From: Plutella xylostella
Lineage: Eukaryota > Arthropoda > Insecta > Lepidoptera > Plutellidae
Assembly (NCBI RefSeq): GCF_932276165.1
Contig: NC_064005.1
Coordinates: 7,378,001 to 7,442,000, forward strand
Direction: 5' to 3'
Length of the DNA stretch: 64,000 nt
The translations under genes and the position numbers were made by a program. Under the pieces are notes generated by a model that did no database searches, was not told the origin of the DNA, and saw only the letters and a list, made by a program, of their open reading frames with translations. Shown here in pieces: positions 30,091 to 43,599 of this stretch (position 1 is its first letter; each line of letters opens with the position of its first letter).

Positions 30091-33000
30091 CTGTATTGTT
30101 TAACCAGTTTTTTATTTATTTATAGATTAATTGGAAGTAAACCACAGAATAATGTAGAGAACATTTTATACAAATAATTTTTGTATTAGTATCTATCGAA
30201 TTTTATAAACGTTCTAAAAATCACAAGACTCGTAGTCATTCAAATCACAAGGTAGTCTTTACTCACCGGTACAAACAGCCAATAATAATTTTATTAATCA
30301 TAATATATTGTAATCGATACGTACAAATATTCAGCTAATTATGATTTATCTCAATTTCCACAGAGTACTGTGTAGAAAACGCGTGTTGGGTGTGTGCGCA
30401 TCTATTTACGCGGCGAGTAAATATGTACCCGCGCCGCTTGTGGAGGCTGCATTAATAATTCAATTGCTTGCTCGCTGCGTTCAGGTAGCGTTTAAACGAT
30501 TTTTAACTTACCGCTAAACAGATTAATTGGGAGCGACGACGTGAACGCGGCCGAGCTTACCCGGAATTCGATTTTTGAATGCTGTCTTGCCAGCCAGGTC
30601 GCGAGCCTTCAGTCTCTTTAGTAGGATGGTATGCAAACTCTGTGGTTGAGGAAAACTCTTTTCTAATTTAAAAATAGGTTAATTTATTCGAATATCTTCT
30701 AATGAATACCAGTTACTTACCTATGAAATTAATAGTGCGTTTATGTAAGTATCTAAAAGAAGTAGAATAGAACAGAGCACTATAATATATTTACAGTCAG
30801 GTTTCTGTAAGCATATCTGCTGTATAGGTACCTCCAATAGGTATATCTTTACACGTATGCAATACGTGGAGGTTATTACATGACCTACCAGAGGTTATGT
30901 CTGTCTGACTATCACGGGCTGTTGATGATGATGATCATCATCAGAAAGTAAACACAAAATGACACCGCAAACCTAATACGATCTTTTAAAATATATTTAT
31001 TTTCGCACATGCCCCAGTCGATAGCAAAGCCAAATGTGTACAGATATGATTAACATCTCTTAATCATTGGGGTTGTGACAAACAAACAAACAGTCGGCCA
31101 CACGAAGTGTCTATACACTGGATTTCTTTGGCAAACACTAATATTTGAAAACTGTCCCCCTGTACTATGAAATTTCAGGCGTACCCTCCAAGCGATGAGG
31201 GAACGAGACAGCTTTATACTGTTCACCATTTTATATCTCGCTTTCATTTCATGTAAAGGAATGTTTTGGAGTACCGTGGTACAGAGTGAAGGGTTCCGCC
31301 ATACGATTAAGGTTTACAGGTTGTCTATTGAATAAAACTTTGCAGAACAAACAGGCCTACTATCAACTAATGTATATTTGCTATTTGTTGATAAATACAC
31401 AGGAATTATGTTAACCCTTTTCAGCGTTGATGTCGTTACAGATAAGTATGGTTAAACCATATCCAAATTAAGTACGTCTTATTGTTGCACCTATAGATAC
31501 AATACAGCTCTGGCATAAGATTGTGATGTAATATAATTATGGTATACTTATCAGCTCATCCGATGTTTTTATAAAACTACTACTGTAATAGTATACTGAC
31601 TACAGTAGTAGTAGTGTACTGATAAACAATATTATGTTAAATTATTGTTTTACTTGTATTTGGTTGAGCTTTTGAATACTTTTACATTTTGTTGAATTGT
31701 CTGAGGTCACTAGGCCAATACCCTTAATTATGAGTCACGCTTTTCAAAAACACGTCTAAAAGGTAATTTAATTTAAAAATACATAACTCTCTACTTAGCG
31801 TAATTAATAGTTTTAAAGTATTTACATAAATAGCAAACTTTACCAATAATTTAAACACTAAGACATTGTTATAAAGCACAAGATCTGTTGACACACACAT
31901 GGCTATATCTTACGGAGTATGCGCGCAAATATTTGTGACATATATTTATATTTTATTACCTACTTCAATAAAATAATAATTTACTTACACACTTGCAGTT
32001 TGTAATAAAACCTCGTTCTGTCCTTTAGAATAAAAAATAATTATGCATTAAATTATGTATAGGTATTGTAAACTGTTGGTAGTTCAGCAGCTGTTATGAT
32101 ATGATACATACTTAGTACATAATTTATATTATTAGCATAATTTTGAAATGACAAACAAGTTGGCATGATTTATTACCATTATAATTTATTTAATGACTAT
32201 CTAAGAGGTACTATGTACATAGTATAATATCTAAGTATGTACTACTTGTAGATTACAGATGTACATTCTACATAACTTTAATTAATCTAGTCGTACTAAC
32301 TCAGGAGTTCAAAATATTTTATTAAGTATTGTTTAAGAGTTTTTGCCTACTTGTGAGAACCGTAGGATGTAATTTTTCGAGGAAAAAACCGTAATTATAA
32401 AATAAATACTAAATTATTTTTTAAGATGCGAAACATGTTATTACAAACTGATAGACGGCACTCAAAAACTTTCCAATAACACACAGCTAAAACATCCGTT
32501 GAAAAACTACAAATAGGTTGCGAAGTATTTCGAATTTGATAAGCAATCCACCACCATTAAAATTGAAATTGTTTGTATTTATTCTGCCACATACATATTT
32601 ATTTAGCTTCCTCAATTAATTTGGTTAAGTTAAACTAGCAAGTTTATTCAATAAAGGCATGTGCACATAGCGTCGTGTATACAGGAGGTTAAATTTAAGT
32701 TTGATTAGGCGGCAAAAGTGTCAATATATGCTCTCAAACATTTATTATTATCTACAGTAATCCTGTACAAAGCGTGCGGTGTTGACACCGTCTGACGGGG
32801 AATGAGGGGCTCCATTTATAGCACAAACATTTGGATTTAGTGCCATTTTTCCGTACTATAAATGGTATCGTTTTTTGAAGACTGTTTTTTTATTATTGAA
32901 AATTAATGTTATAAACCAACACCAAGACTGAATAAGGGTTTGTCACCGTGGTCACACCTGATTTGTTGGTCGCAGATTACCCAGGCCAGGGCGCGCCGAC

Positions 33001-35599
33001 ATGTATACATAATTATCTTTCTGTGGATCACTACATATAATAGGTCCTATAAACATGCCAATATGACATACTAATCTAAGAGTCAGAAGATTGGGCACAT
33101 GTAAAAAAGCTCCCATCTACTGTCATACATTTACATGAATGAATGAATATTATTCACTTCTATGTAATATAGAGAACAGAGAAACCATTGGACACAGCCT
33201 CAATTGATTTCCCCACTAGCCCACGGAGGGCTGCCAAAACTGAAAAAAGACGCAAATTTCCGAGTGCACGTCACAGCCATATTTGTCGTGTAAGCGCCTG
33301 GCTCCGTGTCGGTCGGTGCCCTTTCTTTTTGTTCGCTGATTGTTGATCGAGCAAATTTACTCTAACCGACTCTCTTTGTCGAGATCAACGTGTTTTTCTA
33401 CTCTGTGATAAGGACGGCTCGGTGTGAGTTGGGCTTTGTGCTGACCTAGTTGCAGGGGTTTTCCAGGTTGTGCAATGTGCAATGCTGACTACTGTTAATC
33501 GTGTTTAGCTTTTCAATCCCAGTTTCTTCCTATGCATTTGAGTAATGGTGCCATCAACGTGCAGGTATCCAATCAGTTATTCCTACTCTGGAATAAAATA
33601 GATCTCTCGTCTATAATTTGTAACAAATTATAGCTACCTAAGTAGGTAAGTATACATGTTGCTAAAGACGACGTATCTACCCTCCTAACATGCATAATCA
33701 GTGTTTGCCGTGTCGTAAATACCTATATAATGACTTAACCTACTTAAACAAAGATCCATAAAGTCATAATTTGAGTTTACAGTCTGGCTCGCTAACCTCG
33801 ATCCGGCGGTTCAAGATGGCGTCGTTATCGCGGCCATTTTGTTTACCGAGCGAGACGTCGCGCGCAACTGCGCACGCGCAAGGCCTTGTTGCTTAGGACC
33901 TGTTCTGTAGTGGTCTTTTCCATTTACCTTTTTGAATATTTTAAGCTAAAACAGGTGACGGAAAAAACAATATTTGGTTAAAGCAGGTTCTTTCAAGCGT
34001 AAGGTGTTTTTATCGTGAAAATAGTATTTTTATTTTTAAGCTTGCGTCAATAGCAAGTTTTTATTTGTATACCTACTTGGACAAACATTGCGAGTCCTAT
34101 AGGATTTCAGTTTGTATAAAAGTGATGATAAGATATTTTTAGTTAACACGTGTATGTATACCTACGTTTAAGATGAAAATTATCTACTGCCTAGGTAGGT
34201 ATAATAATATAATATGTATTCAAAATGATATCCATATTCCTACCTACCTACGAAAGTATTTTATTAGGTAGAGAAGATGGTATATGTAGGTAACTTCAGA
34301 TCTCTGAGTGATGATAAAGCTCGGATATAATAACACAACACATGGTGTTGCAACAATAGTATTAAGCTAGTATAAGTTGTAGTAGTAGTAGTTGCAATAC
34401 TTGCAATAATAGTACTTATTGCAAGCTGAAAGAGATTCACACCCGGGACAAAGAGACAACGACTGACGTTATATGACTGGCCAATGATTCAATTAAGGTA
34501 AAAAATCTGGAATACTCAATTTTGTCTCACCGACACGATAAGAAGAAAAAGAATGGGGTATTTAGGCTGTGAGTTGACTATAAACGCTACGCGTGTAGAC
34601 ACAGTTATTATAATTTGTTTATCAGACTTGTTGTCACTACGCAATACACATATTTGGTAGAGTACCTACTACAAATATTATGTAGAACCACAATCAGTAG
34701 TTACCCACATATTTATTTTCAAAGTAGGTAGGTAAATTTATTTATGTTACTTAATATCTATTCATAGGTACTTGTATCAAATTAAAATGTACAGTGTCAT
34801 ACAAAAGGTTTGTATTCGTGTTGTTTGAAATAAAGTAAAGAAACTCGGAACATTGAATTAAAAAAAAATGTATACTGCGTCGTTTTAAAAACCTAACAAT
34901 ACAAAGCTTTTGTAAGTTAGGTATACAAATACACAGTTACCTACAAATTAACTACTATTTGAAGGTGCATCGTTGTCTATCAGTCTTCATACACATCATA
35001 ATATCTAGGGTTGGCATAAAAGTAACCCTGTATTCAAAATACTTATTAGCACAAAGGTCGAACTCAGCAATACCTAACCACATAACCTTGACCTAGCCCC
35101 AAGAACTTGACACTAGAAGCCAGGAGGCCCCACAGATAACCAGAGTTAATATTTGGCACAGCCAACTGTTTGAGGAGCGCCGCTCTATCAATATATAAAC
35201 ATAATATTTATATTTAAACCACTTTCGTAGCACCGAACCGACACTTGGCAGTTGTGTATATTGACGCTGAAAATGATAATCTGTGTATATTTTCATTGTA
35301 CATAATAATCTGGGTGCTTATTTGAACGGAACTTGTTGGCTCACCGGAGTTAGATTAGTCTGTTTTCTTATTACATAATGTAGGTTGAGTAATGTTTGGT
35401 ATAGATTTAACTGGAACCTATGTTGTAATTACGGTTATTAATTGCTTTGATTACAGAACTGCTGATTACGATTGCCTGCTTTCATCTACTTATTTTAACC
35501 GGGCCTTACATATTTTTCGCGGGTTCCTTAAGATTGGTTCTCAATGAAACAGTTCCACTTAGAAAATGCCGATACTAAATGTCCCCGATTTTTCAATCA
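30091..35599. other. Long gene-free stretch
   Basis: AT-rich DNA with no supported ORF or RNA gene. Notable points: an RTE-like (GATGAT)n end near 30,923; a CpG-rich island at about 33,790-33,900 with CAAGATGGCGTC and GCGGCCATTTTG facing each other; a (GTA)n run near 34,380. Confidence 0.45.
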
Positions 35600-35770
35600 T
35601 TTAATTTTAACAAAATAAAACGTTTTTGGTTGTTAATATTGTGTTAGATGCACTGTTAAATATATTTCAATATTGCAGACAGCGGCAGCGTCATTAGGCT
35701 TTTTTTAGGCATACTGAATTTGGTGCTACTGTCACTGGAACTTATTCATTGCCCGTGAGTGAGGATGTGG
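35600..35770 (+). repeat. Diverged repeat, copy 1
   Basis: TGTTAATATTGTGTTAGATG, ACTGTTAAATATATTTCAAT, ATTGCAGA and ACTTATTCATTGCCCGTGAG. The same order of words recurs at 40,375-40,540 on the same strand. No coding sense. Confidence 0.65.
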
Positions 35771-38700
35771 CTGCTGTGGTGCTAATGAGATGAACGAGAT
35801 CTAAGCACGGAGGTTGGCATTATCGAGCTGGGTGTAATGTGCGACCGGCATGGAGCTACGGTGTGCCTCGTTTAAAGACCTATGGCCAACAAACGAAGCT
35901 TAACGGCAAGTGTTTATTAATAGCGGATGAGAGTCCATAGAAATATGTGCATAGGATCTGAAAGACTTTAAGCCACAATTTTTTAGAAAATTTAATCTAC
36001 AGATTTATTTATGATATTAAATGTGTTACCGTAATGATATTACCTAAATGGTAAGGCCAATATTTATTTTTGCCTAATTTATCATTAAAAAAAGTCTAAA
36101 TAATAACGTTTTGTCTGTTCATAATTATTAAATAATGGTTTTACATTTAGGAGGCAGTAGTATGTAGTTTTGACCCTACACTACTCACACTTTGTGGAAT
36201 AGCATTTTGCACTGCACACACTGTTCTCTTCATCGTTAAATTTTAGACTAATAATATCTATTTAGAACGTTTTAAATCTACGGCACATTACGAAATAAGT
36301 GCATAATTCCTCTAAAGGCCTTCTTTCTTACCATTACGTAGGTAAATATTTATTGCGACACTTTTTAACCCTAAATGTTATTCAAATAAGTCCACTTGTT
36401 AATCCAGTAGCCCCGCTCGCCGACTGGTCAGAGGTAGTCAGAACGAAGCACGAACTTCGGTTTTATTTGAGTTTTCAATTGATACTTCGGAGATCCCGAT
36501 AGCTAACGCGTGTTTGTTTAGCGATACACATGTAATTGCGAAACTTGATACAAGTATGGAATGCTGAAAATGCCCATAAGTTAGGATATCTAAGTTTTAT
36601 TTTTAGTCTTCTTCTTCTCCCTAGCCTTTTCCTTATTGAGGGTCGGCTTTGTGCGTCATGTCACGCCATTTTACCATGTATCTTCTGTCATATCCTTATT
36701 ATTCACTCCACACTCTATCATATTTCCTTTCACGCAGCTTTACTGCAGGTCTCATTTCCAACATTTTCTTTGGTAAGACCTCTTGAAAGTTGGCTTTTCC
36801 TTCGGAGATATTTATGGTCAAGTGTACATGCAGATTCATAAAAGTAGCTTTTAATTAATTATAAATTGATAAAAAAAAATATTTCTTTGATAAGGTACAA
36901 GATTGTTCAGCTACTTATGCAAATTATCTTACTATCGCTCGGTCTTCTTTGTTGCCAGTATCGTCTTAACTATACATAATTATGTGTTAAACGTTTGCCT
37001 GTAAAAACCTAATAAGGGTACAGTATCACTTAGTTATAACGAATAACTTTTACGAAGTAATAAGTGACAAATTCAATACATTTTTATCGTTGGCAGAACA
37101 AGTTCGCCATAGGTACAAAGTTCTGTAGAGTATGATCTAGTAGGTACATGTTTTTCACTAAAAGAAAAAATACTTATAAGAAATTCCTTATCACGTGTCT
37201 TATCGTCTTAAGTACTTAATGACAAGTAAGCTGTCTCATTTGTTTTTATCTTGACAATAATTTCCTTCGGAGATATTTCGTCACTCACTCACATCAAGTG
37301 ACAAGATACCTATTTCTGTTGTTATCATTTATTATGCGTCAACTCGTGATGCTGTGTTAGAATAAGAATTAGAGTAGTAACTGTGTAAACGAAATTACTC
37401 ATTAAATTTAGAGTCAAGATGCTACAGATTTTCTAGTAATCTAAGTAGTGCATATCTAAATGCATATTTTAATTTAATAATTGCAGTCATGACTGTTTTT
37501 TGTAGTAGATACCTACTGGATATTAAACAATAATTATCAAAACTTACCGTTAAAGTCGATCATATATGCGAATGCCGAGCATTTACACCTTTATTTTATT
37601 GGTTTAACTTGAATATCAGGGCTTATGGTGATATAAAAATTGTGTCTGTTATAATTTATGAAAATATCTCTTTAATATTGCAAGAAAGGTAGAAGAATAA
37701 CATTTTATCATCCGCCGCTGCATCCTTATCAATGACAATATAAAACTATCCGCAAAGTTCAACAAAAAATATTGTTCAACAATACAACGCCCCCCATTCA
37801 GAAGACAGTGGGCATTGTATCAGACGCTCCTTTGCCTCCCAAAAAAATATATCCGGGGTTGCCACGCTATAAAATTAGGGTGAGACTAGACTAAGCCGTA
37901 ATGCTCATTTAAAAAAATTCACTGCTCTTGTATGAAGTTTTTACTAGCACCATTTCTGATTTATTTTAGTTCATTTTTAATGAGCTGTCATAAAACCTCC
38001 CATTACATGCGAGATTAAACTATTAAAATTCCTGTGTTAAAGTTTAGAGCGTTCTGTGTTTAAAATAATAAATGATTAATTAAATAATAAAATTAGTATC
38101 TCGGTATCCGCTAAGAAAGCACTTACAGAATTTATAGACGAGCTACTACAATAGCTAGTTATTTGATTTGGGTAAAGTCGCGATGTAATAGTGGCGGACG
38201 AGTCTAGTAGCTCCCTTAAACATCCCATAAAAGGTGGAAAGTAATAATGAAATATATATTACACGTGTATAATGTTGTTAGGCGCGTTTAGCGAGTGAAT
38301 GGGCTCTCTGATGGCGCGTTTGACTTTGCGCTTTTGTGTCGAATTGTCCGTGAAATCGGTCGAGTCCTGTGATAGATTTATTCACCGGTAGGAAACTATT
38401 GTGAGGGACTAAACGGTTGATGGTTTTACTAATTGCCGGGGATGTGTGAGAAATGTGAGGGGAGCTGTGTTTGACACTGATAGGTGCCTTTTTGTACCTA
38501 GCATTAGTGTTTTTCCCCCTAGATTTAGACACTTTTAGTCAAGAATTTGTAAAATTTAATGAGACCTGAAACAAAAAGTGCAATTCACGTCGCGTAAAAA
38601 GACACATTTCCATGCAATTAGAGATCAGAAAGTTTTGATTTCTCCGCGAGCAATCGCGTCGACTTTCTTGAAGACGGGGCCGGTTCTGCTAATTAGTGTT

Positions 38701-39360
38701 AATCAAACAGTGTCCCCTTTTACTCGGAACTTGTACGAGCGACTGTCGCGCGCAGCCAGTGGACTGTTGGAAGATCGCTAATTGGTGATGTAGAAATGTT
38801 GAATATTCCGAAGTTTGCTGGTCAAAATCCTGAAATTCTGGTCCCTTGTCAAAATGTACTTAATCCGAATAATAATAATAATAATCTTAATAGTAATCCG
38901 AAGGAAAATAATAAAAATGTATGTATATGAATAATAGCACATACCTACTTCTGTAATTAATTTCTAGCATCAGTACCTACAATTTTAGCATATTATTGTA
39001 CTATATTTAGGTACCTACGCATTTTCATTCACCCATGAAAACATAGCTACAGCCTATTGTTTTCCTTACAAAAACATTACAAAACCTCTTCACGTATTCA
39101 TAATGAGCTATAGATATAGTGTCCCGTTTGTCCGTGTGTCTGTCCGTTTGACCACGGTGTCTGAGACAGTGACATATCACGGGAGTTATGTCACAACAAA
39201 CCATAGACTAACAATACACGAACCAGATGGTGCGTCAGAAACAAAAACAAAGCAAAAAACTGTCCGCATTTGGTTACTGTTTCAGCGTTTTAAGTTCAAC
39301 TGAATGATAACCACTGTACCAATGAACAAGGTCACAAAATCTTCTATTCAAACTAATTCA
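35771..39360. other. Gene-free stretch
   Basis: No supported gene. A block at about 36,600-36,830 (TCTTCTTCTTCTCCCTAGCC) reads like a dispersed repeat. A slightly GC-richer block at 38,278-38,790 is open on both strands for 67-84 codons with no recognisable domain. Confidence 0.35.
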
Positions 39361-39373
39361 AAAAAATAAGAGC

Positions 39374-39639
39374 ACACACACACACACACACACTCACGCC
39401 TTGTACTAATGTACTCACTTGCGGGGTAGGCAGAGGTGCATTGCTGCACCCACTTTTCGCCAGAGCGTTATGTTAGTCCCAATGTAATAGGGGGCGGGCC
39501 TATTGCCATTTTACGGGCACATCCAAGACCTGAGAACAAATATCTGTGTTTAAACAAATATCTGCCCCAGCCGGGAATCGAACCCGGGACCATCGGCTCA
39601 GTAGTCAGGGTCACTAACCACTACGCCATTCGGTCGTCC
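39374..39639 (-). mobile_element. tRNA-derived SINE, copy 1
   Basis: On the minus strand it begins GGACGACCGAATGGCGTAGT (A box TGGCGTAGTGG), B box GGTTCGATTCC, then a body with GCCCGCCCCCTATTACATTG and a 3' end GAAAAGTGGGTGCAGCAATG running into (GT)n. Target duplication AAAAATAAGAGC (39362-39373) and AAAAATAAGGGC (39640-39651), one mismatch. The apparent 93-codon frame across it is spurious. Confidence 0.88.
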
Positions 39640-39900
39640 AAAAATAAGGGCGCAGCAGAAAAAGTGGGGTGTTATTTGTCTGATTGTCTCCACTCCATCT
39701 TGTTCGTACCTGTGTAGTAAAGTTAGTTAATGTAATCTAGAAACGCAAAATTTAGAAGGAACTACTACCTACTACTGCATTGCTTTTTAACACTAAAATC
39801 CAATTATAAAATATTATCCAAGACATTTAAGGTACAATTTTGATTGGTTAATAGTTTTTAATAATAGAAAAAATATACTTATAAAATATTATTATATTAA

Positions 39901-40020
39901 GGGCGTCTTGCACAACAAAGTTAAATAAAATTAAATCTATGACCTCTTGCTCTGACATTATACTGTCAGAGCAAGAGACAAACTATTTAATTTTATTTAA
40001 CTTTGTTGTGCAAGACGCCC
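39901..40020. mobile_element. 120-bp near-perfect palindromic MITE (PIF/Harbinger-like)
   Basis: Arms GGGCGTCTTGCACAACAAAG and onward pair with the other end for 36 bp without mismatch; an inner stem (CTCTTGCTCTGACA) adds to the hairpin. TAA directly flanks both ends (39898-39900, 40021-40023), the 3-bp TWA duplication usual for PIF/Harbinger. Confidence 0.88.
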
Positions 40021-40374
40021 TAAATATACTTACTTATTATTTTGAGTGTGGAAACTGTTTTGACTCGCATGTGGCTATGCTAATACGCATTTGTCACTGG
40101 TTGATACAATAAATACATATTTAGTTTTGACGGTAAAACCCGTGTCGTGTCAGTATCGGGGTCGCAATCGTTTCTCAACAGCGTTTTGTTGGTCATTTTA
40201 TAAATAAGAAGAAGAAGAAAAATAAACTTTATTTGACACCGACAGCAACATTGACTTAATAAAGAAATAAACGTAGGAATAATCTAATATAATTACACAC
40301 TCACGTGCTGCAAAGAAAGAGTTTCACTTTAAAAATACAGACACCTAATCGCCCCAATTTTTTAAACATTAAAA

Positions 40375-40540
40375 AAGGTTTAATCTGAAGGAAAAAAAAT
40401 ATGTTTGTTGTTAATATTCTGATGCGCCGTTAAATGTACTTAAATATTGCAGAATCCAGTAAGTTGGTTTTTTTCGTTTAGAAATAGATTGGTGATATTC
40501 TCAATGGAACTTTTTCATTGCCCGAGAGTGTATTTTATTG
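40375..40540 (+). repeat. Diverged repeat, copy 2
   Basis: TGTTAATATTCTGATGCGCC, GTTAAATGTACTTAAATATT, GCAGAATCC and ACTTTTTCATTGCCCGAGAG, parallel to 35,600-35,770 about 4.8 kb away. Confidence 0.65.
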
Positions 40541-42580
40541 AGTTGTACACGTGACGGTACCTAAGTATATCTACAAATAAGAAAATATGTAGATATACAA
40601 TATTTTATGCATATATTACACTCTACAACTACAATCTCAGAATCTGATGATAGAGTATAACAAATAAACACTTATGTATTTGTACCTAAATCATTAGTTC
40701 AATAGTCTGTGAGTGTAATGTATAGATATATGTAAGTTACATATATATATTTTTATATACAAGCATAAAAGCCCCAGAATATGAAGACAAAAAAAAAGAG
40801 GAAGTTTAAGTACCTACCTATGTTGTTACACTAGATCTGACAATTGAGCCACGTAATAACCGTATCGCAAATACAAGTGCACCAAACATCATCCTTGCAT
40901 TCCAAGCACGAAAGCCACTTATTCATATTTAACCAATACACAAATAAAAGACATACCTGTTAACAGATATCCGAAAACTTACTGCAACATCCTGTACCGA
41001 CAAAGAAGGCTTGCGAATTCGACACGCCCAAATCAAAATAAATTATCGACCAATAAATTGCTACTGGCAACATTTCAAAAAAAAAATGGCATCAGCAACA
41101 TTCGCACAATCAATCAAGCGATAAGCCAATAAACCTCAACGATGCGCTTTTGAATTTCGAATTCGATTTTTTAATTGTGCCTTTGTGCGCCTGGCCCTAG
41201 GGCGGCGGATCTGCCTTGTCCAATTGCACAATGAGGGGGCAACCGGAAGTGAACATGCCGTGTCTATGGATGAATGGCGGGAACACGGTCGATGGAAGGC
41301 TTTCACATGTCAGCCATTCCATTCGCAACAAACGTTAGCAGTTAGAATAATCCTAAAACGCGGTTGTTATGGGTATTTTTTTGGAATGGGACAACGCATT
41401 GATTTAAAATAATAATATGTCAAAAAAGTCAAAGGCTGTCTATAGACAAATTTAATTATTGAGGTCGTGTTTAATTTAGACCCAGAAAATGGTAAGTACT
41501 AAATGTAATTAGCTATACATTTTGGTGTACTTACCTTCCTACCCTTATAGGTATACTTCACTATCTGCTCCACAATTAACGATCATGCTGTCACGCCACC
41601 ATTGCCCGGAATCATTTGACGAGCACGGAAGTGTTTGTCTAGGCAACAGTAGCTACCTACATACATTCAATTTATCAAAAAGCATATTAAACGACCATTA
41701 GGAATGTTATTCTTATCTCAACAATAGTATTTACATTCGATGTCAGTTTGTTTTACATCCGAAATACGCATTGAATAAGTGCGTAACATATTTCATACAA
41801 GAATCTCCTTATTCTTTTGACACAAAGTGTATAATACAGTATAATACTGGCCATGGTTCCGTGGACGGCTCTTTGTCAGAATAGAACGAACATGAATGAA
41901 GAAAGGAATAATAATAACATATGTCTGGCCGGTAAGAATTCCAAATATTAAAATGAAAAAAGTTTTTGTGATATGACAACACCGCCACGTGTTGGCGGTA
42001 CAATAGGATTTGAAATTGGAACCTTTTGTAAGTTGCATCCATTTGTTTTTTTACAGGTGCTTTGTCTTTTTGGTGTAATGTCATTAATAATTTAATGCCT
42101 GTATTTTAGTTAAATTTGTTGATAAATTTTATAACCATCTTCCACCACTGCTAGATATAATATACCTAGCTCTCACTACTCATACACGCACGATTATTTT
42201 ATATTATTAACTCAATAAATTCACAATGGTGAACCTGAAATTTATGAAGTGTGTGTATATAAATTATGATTTTAATTAACAATTTATGGCTCGCACTGAC
42301 ACACAAGTGGCACATATTTAGCGCTAATTTATTACAGCACACACCGTATTTTTAATTTTATTAAGAAAAATATAACTTCTGTAAGTTATTAATTTAAGTA
42401 ATTTATATCAACATACAATATTATTTTACCTTACCTATGCTGAAGACCGCATTAACTCAAGCTTGGAAATACAAGAGGTTCGTTTCAAACATTTGACGTT
42501 AAATGAATAAGAAATTAGAGAAAAATCATCGCCAACCGGTTCATAGGTTATATATATAGTCTTTGTAGGTACCTAAGTTT
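40541..42580. other. Gene-free stretch
   Basis: AT-rich; frames at 41185-41412 and 41793-42084 are short and without domains. Nothing supported. Confidence 0.4.
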
Positions 42581-43432
42581 AGAATAGAATAGAATAGAAT
42601 ATTCTTTATTTGTACACAAGAATAGATTATACAAAGCTTAAATATAAACACATAGGTACAAAAAAGGCGGTCTTATCACTAAAAGCGATTTTTTCAAGAC
42701 AACCTTTAGGTGGAAGAATATTTATGTTCAGATAGGGTCAAGTGTACTAAAGAATTTATTAATTAACTATAAATACCTACAAACTAAACAATATACTTAC
42801 GTGAAATTATACTTATATACCCATAACAATCATATATATCATATAATAAACTACATATACCTACATAAATATAATTATCAGATTTTATAGGATTATATTA
42901 ATTCTTGTCTGAGCTCCGATAATAAGACAACGGAAAAAAAAAAATTACCTATACACTAAGAAAATGATCCTTTACCATTCTTTTAAAAGAAGCCAATGAC
43001 GGCGCTTTACGTATGTGTAGTGGGAGATCATTCCATAAGGTGATGGCTTGTATGGTAAAGGAATCACCGTAAAATTTTGTTGAATGGGGAGGGATATTGA
43101 GGCGAAGATTATGTGATGAGCGAAGTGTCCGAGTATGAGATTCGTACCGAAAGTTAAAGCGCTGTTTAAGGTACGCAGGGTATGCTGGGTTAAACAGTAT
43201 TGAATGCAATAGTGAAAGGATGTGGGTATTCCGGCGGAGGCGAATAGGGAGCCACTTGAGCTTGGTGCGAAATTCAGAAACATGGTCATATTTGCGTAAA
43301 CCAAATATGAACCTTATACAGACATTTTGGAGGCGCTCAAGTTTGTTAAGTTGCTCCTCGGTAAGATCGGTGTAACAAGAGTCGGCATAATCTAGAATAG
43401 GAAGAAGTAAGGATTGAGAAAGAACAATTTAA
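42581..43432 (-). mobile_element. 5'-truncated CR1/L2-type LINE
   Basis: Minus-strand insertion with coding C-terminus at 42949-43430, a 3' UTR, AATAAAG and an (ATTCT)n tail (plus-strand AGAATAGAATAG at 42581-42600). An (ATTCT)n-like tail fits the CR1/L2 group. A weak TAAGTT repeat occurs on both flanks. Confidence 0.85.
42949..43430 (-). pseudogene. LINE reverse-transcriptase C-terminal fragment
   Basis: About 160 codons with no stop until the natural end. Reads SQSLLLPILDYADSCYTDLT, then QLNKLERLQNVCIRFIFGLR, LKWLPIRLRRNTHILSLLHS and ends RMVKDHFLSV. This is the thumb and C-terminal region downstream of the catalytic site, so the fragment is inert. The open frame suggests a recent insertion. 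Confidence 0.85.
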
Positions 43433-43489
43433 GTTAAATATAATATAGAGCCTTGGTTACCCCGTAGTTGCAAACAATGAACAAACGAG

Positions 43490-43583
43490 AATTATCACGC
43501 AATCGGCACGCACCTTATACAACGAGATAGTCATGATTGGCGCTGCAGTTTTGTTCGTTCGTCAATTCAGAGAGTGACCCCCT
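43490..43583. repeat. Relative of the GGTCACTC MITE (copy b)
   Basis: Contains CACGCAATCGGCACG, ATACAACGAGATAG and ends GAGAGTGACCCCC, matching the core and right end of the 24.8-kb MITE; the left end is not recognisable. Confidence 0.6.
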
Positions 43584-43599
43584 TGGTGATTACGCAAAA

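Noticed and set aside
39436..39717. 93-codon ORF, similar to one at 46571-46822
   Set aside because: Both are translations of the same tRNA-derived SINE in the same orientation relative to the SINE.
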